Assembly (NCBI GenBank): GCA_030760725.1
Contig: JASWHV010000004.1
Coordinates: 58,743,136-58,807,135, forward strand
Origin: Neostapfia colusana
Taxonomy: Eukaryota > Streptophyta > Magnoliopsida > Poales > Poaceae
DNA: 64,000 nucleotides
Direction of reading: 5' to 3'
Shown here piece after piece: positions 33,808 to 43,045 of this stretch. A program made the position numbers and the translations under genes. Position 1 is the first letter of the stretch, and each line of letters opens with the position of its first letter. Below the pieces are notes generated by a model. The model worked only from the letters and a program-made list of their open reading frames with translations, ran no database searches and was not told the DNA's origin.

Positions 33808-36800
33808 TGTAACACCCCAAAATCTTGTTAAGAGGTGAATTTAAAAAATTTTGGACGTGTTGCATGTTTTGCAACAATTTAAATTCAAACTGGAATTCAA
33901 ATTAAATTCAAAACAGAAAAAAAATAGAAAAAGAAAAAGGAAAACAGAAAAAAACCGGCCAGTGGGCCAAAACCCACCAGCCGGCCCACCCTGCCCCCGC
34001 GCCAGCGCGCAGCCGCGCGCCCGCGCTCTCTCTCTCAGACAGGTGGGACCCACCTGTCATCCCTAACCCCCGATCGTCCGAAACTCGGACTGTTCACCCG
34101 CGCGCGCGCGATCGCAACCGACCGGATTTCTGGCCGAATTCTGGTTCCGGAGGACCCCCACTCGATCTAAACAAACCCACCGCCCTCCCCCGTCTATAAA
34201 AACCCCGGCCCTGTCCCGTTTTTCCCACGTGATCCGCCGATTTTCTCTCCGGTGAGAACCCGAGTTTCTCCGGCGAATTCTGGCCGATCTAAGCTCGGAA
34301 ATTCCGATCTAACTCGCTGGACTTGATCCACCGCCTCCGGGGAACCTTGCAGGTGCAGAAAACTCGGTAACTTGTGGTTCAAACACAGCGCCGACGAGCT
34401 TCGTGGTTTCACTTCGGACCTCGTCGCCGGTCGCTTTCCAGGACCTCCGAGCTCAAGAAAACCCCCGAGGTGAGATCCCCGACCTCTCCTCCACCGATCT
34501 ATGCCATAAAATCACAGTTCTAGGAAGAATTCTCGAAGATCCGAAAGTCTCCGGCGAGATCGCCGCTTCCCGCCGCCGTGCGCCGCCAGACAGCGCCGCC
34601 CACGCTCGGTTAGAGCGACGTGGCCGCTTGTGTGCCGTCTATTTTAAATCGCACGGTAGACTTTAAATCCCCGCGTACCGGTTCGACGTTATAATCTCAG
34701 CCGTCTGTATTAAATCGGACGGTCCATATCAGCCCCGCGTTATAAAGACTGGAAATCTTACATGCTACCCCCTGGGGTTCTCGGGAAATAAGAGCTAGCC
34801 CCGGAAACTTCTGATCTAGCCCCTGGAACTTCAGAAAATCATGTAAATTCATTTAAAAATCAGTTTTAGCCCCTGGACTTAATAAAAATTAGCAAAAACT
34901 CCTCAGTTATGAGTAGCTAGACCCCTGAAAATTGTTAAAATAATATTATAGACCCTGTAGTGGGGTGAGTTTAACTTTTTAGCCCTGTTTGATATTTAAT
35001 TTAGGAAATTGAATATGTGGCTAGTATTTAAAATTTAAAAAGTGGGACAAAACATATTGTCAAAATTAAATTAAAAACTTTCTCAGTACTTAGAAAACTT
35101 TGGAGTGAGATAAAAATATATTTTGGGCTGAAATGAATCTGTTTCATTTATTATTCACATTTATTAGTATAGGGACACATTTTTAAGTAAAGAATAGTTC
35201 TGAAAATAGTGAAAATAATTGTAAGATAGTTTACATCAGAGGAAAAGGTCAAAAATATATTAGTAAATATTTTAGATCAGAACCTATTGTGTTTAGATGA
35301 TGTGTCTTGTTATTTTCATAATAAAGTTAACATTTAGGCATAGGAAATAAATCTAAAATATAGCAACTAGAAAATGATAAATGGAGTCTCTAAAATCCAA
35401 AGAATTCAGTTTATGGTTGGTAGAAATTCTGAAGACACATATGGAGAAGGCAAATACCTTTCATGCATACTTGGTAGCAAAAAGGTGTAGTAATTGAATA
35501 TAAGGAATTTATTTAAATTGGAAACTCATATACATAGTATGTAAGCATAAATGTGAATACAAAAGTAGGAATCATATACACATGATTAAAAGTGCATGCA
35601 AGCCACAAATCAACACACATAGAGTAACCACAACACATATAATTGTGAAAGACTTTCATAAATATGAATATGTGGTTTGTATGAAGTGGAAGTGTGAACT
35701 ATGTCTTATTGATTGTTGTTTTTCTTTTGCTATGTGTGATGGTATGATGTAGAACCTGCTCAAGAGCAAGTTATTCCTTTCCAAGATCAGGACTACCCAT
35801 TTCAAGAGCAGCAGGAAGGAGGCAAGTGTCCTTGACCACTTTGATCCTATACTAGGATGTTTAGATAGAATTATTGCATTGTCAAGTTAAATATGAAACC
35901 CATGCTAGGAAGTTTCCCTAGAATTGTATTACCTTGTTTCCTTGTAGCTTGGGTTGGGATTTATTTTATCATGTCATTTATTATTATTCATATGCTTAGC
36001 CATGCTTAGAATGGGATATTTGAGATATGAGATCATCAGTTTATTTTACCATACTCTTGAATGAGATATTGTGAGTTATGTAGAGGTAGGGATCAAGGCA
36101 AGTTGGATGTTTTGGTTGTGTGCTGGGTGCACGAGACTCGGGTTTGTGTTTAGTACTTGCCTGGATTCTAAGGACCGGTTCATGGAGCATGTAACCTGGC
36201 TTTACAGTGCCAACCACATGCTGAGATGGGGCAGCTTGGCCAATTAATTAGGTGTATCCCCGGCGTAGTATGGGTGTGTTGGATGGTGCGGGGAGTAGGT
36301 GTCAGCTGGACTACCATATGAACTGCAAGGCTCAAGAGGGGGCCACTGCAGCGGGGTTGGAGCCTCTTGTATGCTGTTAGGGGTGAAACCTCAGTGGGCC
36401 CACGCTCGTCGGGAATTCCTTTGTAAAGGCTTCGTAGTGATCTCCTGGCTACACACCTGGGAAGTGTGAATGTGGTTCGTGGCCGCTGGCATAATTGAGG
36501 TTCTTTTAGTCCACCCGGCAACGGGGGATGAAATCACTACATGTGGGTACAGTGGTAGAAACTCTGCAGAGTCAAAACTGTCATGACAGCCGTGCTCACG
36601 GTCAAGAGCGGCTTGGACTTATTCATGATTAGAGGATTGATGGTTTTGGAAGTTGTGGATGTTAAGCGGGGAGCTTAACATTGGAAATGATGATATGGTT
36701 ATTTGATTATGATGATGGGATGGGAGATTGGGACCATTTCACCTGTGTAGTAATGTAGGTGCTTAATAAGCTAAGGTAATAGGTATTAATGGCATAGTGC

Positions 36801-37224
36801 TTTAACCTTGAGTTCAACCATCCCTTGTTCTAGCCATGCATGACATAACTTTCCCACACTTGCTGAGTACCATCGGTACTCAACCTTGCATATTTGTTGG
36901 TTTATATTGCTGCTTAGGTCAAGATAATGAGGTGGTGTATAATGATCAAGACTTTGGACCCGAAGAAGGTTTCTAGGTTCATGGAGACCCCGGGCAACGC
37001 CTGTGATGGAGCCTACGAGAATAATTATTCCGCTGCTAGTTTATTTACTTGTGATGAACTTATTATTGTCCATCGAGACATTTGCTATGTAAAACTTATT
37101 TATATTCGACACCTGGCTTGTAATAAATGATGCTTCACTATTTGTCATCACATGTATGAGAAAATGATCCTGGCATACATGTGATATTCACTTGGTTGTT
37201 CTTCGGAAAAAACCGGGTGTGACA
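33808..37224 (+). repeat. G 5' LTR (3417 bp)
   Basis: TGTAACACCCC...CCGGGTGTGACA. TATAAAAA lies at 34195-34202, GAG|GTGAGAT with its intron side at 34470, palindromes ACTCTGCAGAGT (36561-36572) and CTGTCATGACAG (36578-36589), hairpin GAGTACC-ATC-GGTACTC (36865-36881) and TTGCTGCTTAG at about 36918. The middle (about 34750-35700) is AT-rich and holds no gene. Confidence 0.95.
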
Positions 37225-37228
37225 GAAG

Positions 37229-37240
37229 TGGTATCAGAGT
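37229..37240 (+). other. Primer-binding site of G
   Basis: TGGTATCAGAGT starts four bases after the LTR end, complementary to initiator methionine tRNA as in most plant gypsy elements. Confidence 0.85.
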
Positions 37241-37444
37241 CAAGGTTGCCCGTAGGAACGTGGACCTCGGTAGAAATGGACGTATTTAAGGGTCTTATTT
37301 TCTTAAAAACTATTTTTACAAGGTGTGTGTTGAAAAGTGTTATTTAATGAGTCACTTTCTTCATCTTACCCCCAATTTTCATTCAAAATAGGATTTTTGT
37401 TTAAAAAGTTTATCTAACCTAAGTTTAAATGCTTTTTGTTTTAG

Positions 37445-38224
37445 ATGGTTCGCATGATTCGCACCGCTCGCAAGTCCACAGGAGGGAGAGTTCCCATAGT
37501 TGCCCTTGCCGAAAGAGAGGAGAGCCGTCCGGTGACGTACCTTTCCTACGGATTGGCAGTAGGAGGCTTGTTGCGCCGTCTTCGACGTATGCTTGAAGCC
37601 GCCGGCAATACGGGCAAGCTAATCATCCACTATAACTCCACTAGGACCATCCGTGAGAAGAGGGAAGAATGGAGTTCAGAGATGAGGATTATACACGAAA
37701 ATCAGCTGCTTAAGATCCACCGCTCTCCAGCCTGTAGAGCAACACAGGTCGATGCGGAGAAGGATGTCACCTGGGAGGCCATCACCTGCCAGAGTCACAT
37801 CTATCGTCGCCACCTGGACAGGACTGAGTACATGTATGTCCTCCAGCGTGAGAGTGGTACCACGGAGTACAAGTACCCGCCAGTGCAGCAGGGGACTTCC
37901 CATGAGCACATGGACTTGTGCTTGGATGATGCTGCTATGCTTAGCACTCGACTGCAGGAGTGTCAGCAGGAGCTTCAGGATGTTCGTGACTCCCTGAAGG
38001 AAACCGAGGCGTTGCTTCGAGCCTGCTTGAGGGCGAGAGAAAGAGGAAATGGGAATGAACTGTGTGTCACCGTGAATGATACATGGACTCCTGACTCCCC
38101 AGATTGCCGAGCGATCAGGCGTCGTCGCACTTCTCCACCAGCAGCCTCCCCACCCAAAGCAGAGTCAGAAGGCAGCCAAAATGATGAGGAAGATCCCGAG
38201 GAGCCAGCTCAAGAAAACGAGTAG
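37445..38224 (+). CDS. G ORF1, intact 259-codon protein upstream of gag, function unknown
   Basis: The ATG follows CTAAC...TTTTTGTTTTAG, a strong branch-point and acceptor pattern, which decides this start. The N-terminus is basic (MVRMIRTARKSTGG). The centre has EEWSSEMRI, DVTWEAITC and a RESGTTEY motif. Residues about 165-200 form a leucine/heptad-like coiled coil (LSTRLQECQQELQDVRDSLKE). The tail is acidic and proline-rich, ending in EEPAQENE. The W-E-A and R-x-SGT-x-E blocks align with ORF1 of family 1 (C1, D), so this gene is shared between families. I recognise no catalytic or binding domain. It is the only complete multi-domain ORF of the window with no stop, and a structural or RNA-binding accessory protein is possible but unproven. 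Confidence 0.75.
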   Translation: MVRMIRTARKSTGGRVPIVALAEREESRPVTYLSYGLAVGGLLRRLRRMLEAAGNTGKLIIHYNSTRTIREKREEWSSEMRIIHENQLLKIHRSPACRATQVDAEKDVTWEAITCQSHIYRRHLDRTEYMYVLQRESGTTEYKYPPVQQGTSHEHMDLCLDDAAMLSTRLQECQQELQDVRDSLKETEALLRACLRARERGNGNELCVTVNDTWTPDSPDCRAIRRRRTSPPAASPPKAESEGSQNDEEDPEEPAQENE

Positions 38225-38529
38225 TGTAGAGTCTTTCCCTTAGTTAGCAAGATGTCGAATAGTCGAGTCGTTACGTTAAGTTAATGGTGTGTTAATGCTT
38301 GGTGTGTGACGTGAGTTGTGGAAGCCATGAGCAATTGTCCACAGCCTCGTCTTTAGATTGTTTTGCTTTGGTGAGTGAACCCACATGAAATAATATTGCA
38401 TCTATTGTTGTGTGAGAAATAAACCCTCAGAAAAGTATAACAAAGCCTCAACACTTCAAAAGTACAAACAAATGAAAGTAGTAAGATGATACTAAATGCT
38501 TTCAAATTAACATTGGTTGATTCTGCCAG

Positions 38530-40090
38530 ATGGCCGGAAGAGGAAAAGGACGTGCTGCCAACCCCGCCAACAACAACGATGAGGCATGCAACCCTCATCT
38601 TTCTGGAGGCCAGGACCGGGGTGGTCACCGTGAAGGAGTTGATCCCCTCCACCAAATGCTGGAGAATCAGAATCAGCTCATCCAGAACTTGACTCAAGTG
38701 GTGGCCAACTTGCATCAAGTTCCACCTCCACAAGCTGCACCACGCCAACCAAGGTTGAGTGAGTTTCTAGGAACTCAACCTCCGATGTTTGCAAGTGCTG
38801 CTGAACCTCTGGAGGCAGATGATTGGCTAAAGACCATTGAAAGCAAGATGAGGATCATACAGTGCCAAGGGTATGAGAGGGTACTGTTTTCCTCTCATCA
38901 ATTGCATGGACCTGCTGCTGATTGGTGGACCGCCTACGTGGCTGCCCATCATGACCCTGAGAACATCACTTGGGAAGGGTTCAAGCGTAGCTTCCGCAAC
39001 CATTACATCCCACGAGGTGAACTCAAAAAACAAGAGGAAGGAGTTCTTGGGACTGCAGCAGGAAAACATGACGGTGAGGGAATACCTCACTAAATTTACT
39101 CAAATATCCCTCTATGCCCCACAGGACATAGAGACTGATGAGCAGAAACAAGATTGTTTCGTGGAGGGACATACCGCAGAGATGCAGTGTGCAATGTCCT
39201 CAAATGAGTATGAAAGCTTCCAAAAGATGGTGGACAGAGCATTTGTGGTAGAAAGGAAGCTAAAGGCCTTGGAAAATGAGAACAAGAGGAAGGCCGGGTG
39301 GTCACACCAAGCCTCAGGGAGCAACACTCGCCCACGTCTGATGCAGCAACATGCAGGGCAGACGAACCGTGCTGCGGTACCCTACTCAGCACCAAGAGGG
39401 TACAACCCGAACTACAGGCCTCCCGCAGCACCAGCACAGCCACAACGTCAGTTTGTACAGCAGCCTCGCCCCGCATATCCACCTCGACCAGCAGTGCAAG
39501 GACCTCCAAACCAACCCCAAGACACTAAAGGCCAAGCACCTAAGGTTGGGGTGCAGTGCTTTAGCTGTGGTGAAGTGGGGCACTACGCCCATAAGTGCCC
39601 AAAGAAGAAGCCCACGCAGCCACAACAGCAGAATGTAATTAGAGGACGGGTGAACCACGTCACTATGGAGGAAGCACAAGAGGCACCCGACGTGGTAGTT
39701 GGTAAGTTTCCTGCCAATTTACACATTGCAACCCTGCTGTTTGATTCTGGTGCTACCCACTCGTTCATTGCTCAAGGGTTTGTTAAGAAGCATGACCTAG
39801 CAACCACACAAATGAACCATATGCTAGCCGTAAACTCTCCGTGTGGAGAAATAAGGACAAGACAAGTGTGTCCCAAGGTGAACCTAGACATTAATGGGGT
39901 AGTATTTACTGCTAACCTCATAGTGATAGATTCACAAGGGATAGATATTATCTTGGGTATGGATTGGTTGACAAAACATAAAGGAATCATCCATTGTTCG
40001 ACCAGAATGGTAGAACTAACTCACCCTAGTGGCACAAGAGTAAAGTTCATAACAATACACGAGCCTAGGAGGGACATTAAATTAAATTAA
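38530..40090 (+). pseudogene. G gag and protease, one frameshift
   Basis: The ATG follows GATTCTGCCAG. The N-terminus (MAGRGKGRAANPANNND) precedes a Retrotrans_gag core (LEADDWLKTIESKMRIIQC, AADWWTAYV, FRNHYIPRG). A run of six A at 39025-39030 shifts the frame; the rest of gag and pol continues in the frame open from 38873. Then come a proline/glutamine-rich basic linker, the zinc knuckle CFSCGEVGHYAHKC (near 39560) and the retropepsin LLFDSGATHSFIAQ (near 39740) with IDIILGMDWL. A stop at 40088-40090 ends it. In related elements gag and pol form one continuous frame, so the shift looks like a mutation rather than programmed. Confidence 0.9.
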
Positions 40091-40933
40091 GTTGAGGTGA
40101 AAGTTGAGGAAATCAGGACCATCAGGGAATATCCAGATGTTTTTCCGGAGGAGTTGCCAGGTATGCCTCCCGATCGTGAAGTGGAATTTGCAATTGAGCT
40201 AGTGCCTAGAACAGCCCCGATATACAAGAGACCTTATCGGATGGACTCCAAGCAGCTAGAATAACTCAAGGATCATTTGAGAGAATTGACGGAGAAGGGG
40301 TATATTCACCCTAGTTCCTCACCATGGGGAGCTCCGGTGATATTTGTGCCCAAAAAGGACGGAACCCAAAGGTTATGCGTGGATTACCATGCCTTGAATG
40401 AGGTAACCATCAAGAACAAGTACCCATTACCCCGCATTGAAGACTTGTTTGATCAGTTGAGGGGAGCTTGTGTGTTCTCGAAAATTGATCTCAGGTCGGG
40501 ATACCACCAACTCAAGATAAGGCAATCTGATATTCCCAAGACAACTTTCGTATCTCGGTACGGACTGTATGAATACACTGTCATGCCTTTCGGGCTAACT
40601 AATGCCCCGACATACTTCATGCATCTCATGAACAAGGTATTCATGGAATATCTGGACAAATTTGTGGTGGTTTTCATAGATGACATTCTCGTCTTCTCCA
40701 AAGATGAAGAAGAACATGAGAAATATCTAAGGTTGGTGTTGCAGAGGCTGAGAGAACACCAACTATATGCCAAGTTGAGCAAGTGTGAGTTTTGGCTGAA
40801 GAGAGTTCCCTTCTTAGGACATATAATCTCGGAGGGAGGAATCTCCGTGGATCCTGCCAAAATCGAGGATATACAGAAGTGGAAGACCCCTGAAAATGTC
40901 GGGGAAGTTCGAAGCTTCTTGGGATTGTCTTGA
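40091..40933 (+). pseudogene. G reverse transcriptase
   Basis: Same frame as the protease. The linker REYPDVFPEELPGMPPDRE is followed by a stop at 40262-40264. The RT motifs in order are YIHPSSSPWGAPV, QRLCVDYHALN, KYPLPRIEDLF, FSKIDLRSGYHQLKI, MPFGLTNAPTYF, FVVVFIDDILVFSK (both catalytic aspartates) and VPFLGHIIS. The frame ends at SFLGLS with TGA (40931-40933) where sister copies read a glycine before YY. Length and motif spacing match the family. Two nonsense changes apart, it is complete. Confidence 0.93.
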
Positions 40934-42736
40934 TACTATCGACGGTTTATTGAGGGATTCTCCAAGATCTCGAGACCCCTCACCAAACTGTTGGAGAAGG
41001 GAATCACATTCACATGGACACCACAGTGCGAGATGAGTTTTCAGGAGCTAAAGAAAAGATTGACAACAGCCCCAGTGTTGGTTATGCCAGATATGCAGAA
41101 GAATTTCACGGTGTACTGCGATGCCTCTGGAAACGGGTTGGGATGTGTTCTCATGCAAGAAGGGCATGTCGTGGCATATGCATCCCGGCAGCTTCGGAAG
41201 CACGAGAAAAACTATCCTACACATGACCTAGAACTAGCCGCAGTGGTACACGCGTTGAAAATTTGGCGACACTATTTGATGGGGAAGAGGACGGAGATAT
41301 ATACGGATCATAAGAGTTTGAAGTACATTTTCACACAGCCAGATCTCAATCTCAGACAAAGGAGATGGTTAGAGCTAATTAATGACTTTGATGTGGGCAT
41401 CAACTATCATCCTGGGAAAGCAAATGTCGTGGCCGATGCGTTAAGCCGGAAAGAGCAGGTCAATAAGTTGAGCTTGAAGGACATGCCTGCAGAATTGAAG
41501 GACGAGGTTATAAGGCTCAATCTATGCCTGGTAAATAGTGGTGAAGCCATCGCCATGGAAGTGGACTCCACACTAGAGCGAGATATCCGCGAGGGTCAAA
41601 AGAACGACGAGAAGATACAAGAAATCAGGCAACTCATCAAGGAAAATAAAGCTCCTGGTTTCAGAGAGGATGAACAAGGAACAGTGTGGCACGGGAAAAG
41701 AATTTGTGTGCCAGAAGTAAAGGAGATCCGTGAATTGATTTTGAAGGAGGCTCATGATTCTGACTATTCCATTCATCCTGGGAGTACGAAGATGTACCAG
41801 GACCTCAAGAGCAGGTATTGGTGGTATGGCATGAAACGAGATGTCGCAGAACATGTTGCCCTATGTGACACATGTCAGTTGGTGAAAGCAGAACATCAAC
41901 GACCCGCGGGGTTATTGCAACCACTCAAAGTGCCTGAATGGAAATGGGAAGAAATCAGTATGGATTTCATAGTGGGACTGCCTAGGATCCAATCAGGATA
42001 TGATTCGATATGGGTCATCGTCGACAGGCTAACAAAGGTAGCTCATTTCATCCCCGTGAAAGAAAGCTACAGCGGATCCAAATTGGCAGAATTGTACATG
42101 TCAAGGATCGTGTGTTACCATGGAGTGCCAAAGAAGATTGTGTCGGATCGAGGGACACAGTTCACCTCCAGGTTCTGGCAGAAGTTGCATGAAACCATGG
42201 GAACCCATCTGAATTTCAGCTCTGCCTATCATCCCCAAACTGACGGGCAGACGGAAAGAACCAATCAGATTCTTGAAGATATGCTGAGAGCGTGTGCACT
42301 CAAAAACAATCGGAGTTGGGATAAGAACTTACCATATGCGGAGTTTTCCTATAACAACAGCTATCAAGCTAGTATGAAGATGTCACCGTTTGAAGCTTTG
42401 TACGGGAGGAAGTGCAGAACTCCCCTATTTTGGAACCAAACGGGGGAAAGTAAAGTGTTTGGTCCCGAAGTACTAAAAGAAGCTGAGGCGAAGGTGAGGG
42501 AAATTCGCAACAATTTGAGGATAGCACAGACACGCCAAAAGAGCTATGCCGATGTACGAAGAAGAGAACTCGTTTTCAACGTGGGAGACTATGTCTATCT
42601 CAAGGTGTCCCATATCCGAGGGCTTCGTCGGTTCAAGGTGAAAGGGAAGTTGTCACCTCGATACATCGGACCCTTTCAAGTTCAGGAGAGGAAAGGCGAA
42701 GTGGCATATCAACTAGAATTGCCGGCTCGCCTATAG
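40934..42736 (+). pseudogene. G RNase H and integrase
   Basis: An open frame of 581 codons from 40991. RNase H: VYCDASGNGLGCVLMQ (Asp), HDLELAAVVHALK (Glu), IYTDHKSLKYIF (Asp), NVVADALSRK. Integrase: a zinc finger with H-x-H near SIHPGSTKMY and CDTC, then ISMDFIVGLPRIQ (first D), VSDRGTQFTS (second D) and AYHPQTDGQTERTNQIL (E), so the DDE triad is present. The GPFQVQERKGEVAYQLELP segment follows, and TAG at 42734-42736 replaces the usual codon before DVHDVFHVSQL. This is the most complete integrase in the window. Confidence 0.93.
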
Positions 42737-43000
42737 GATGTGCACGATGTATTCCATGTGTCACAACTCAAGAAATGCCTGAGGACGCCTGAAGATGTGT
42801 TACCCATGAATGAAGTGGATGTAGCTGAGGATTTGTCTTATGCCGAGCGACCATATAAGATTTTGGAGACAATGGAACGCCTCACCAGAAATAAAAGAAT
42901 CCGGATGTGCAAGGTGCAGTGGAGGCATCACTCAGAAGAGGAAGCCACCTGGGAGCGGGAAGATGAGCTCAAGGCACAATTTGCGGAATTGTTTTCTTAG
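42737..43000 (+). pseudogene. G chromodomain end of polyprotein
   Basis: Same frame, after one stop. DVHDVFHVSQLKKCLR is followed by a chromodomain of about 50 residues (RPYKILETMERLTRNKRIRMCKVQ, then WEREDELKAQF) and a stop at 42998-43000. In chromoviruses this domain directs integration to modified histones. It contains the expected KVQW and WE positions of the family. Confidence 0.88.
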
Positions 43001-43030
43001 AACCACCAATCTCGAGGACGAGATTTCTTT

Positions 43031-43045
43031 TAAGGGGGGTAGAGC
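43031..43045 (+). other. Polypurine tract of G
   Basis: TAAGGGGGGTAGAGC stands just before the 3' LTR; it primes plus-strand DNA synthesis. E and D have close equivalents (52024 and 23412). Confidence 0.8.

Noticed and set aside
37445..38224. G ORF1 as an env-like gene
   Set aside because: It lies before gag rather than after pol, and shows no signal peptide or transmembrane segment.
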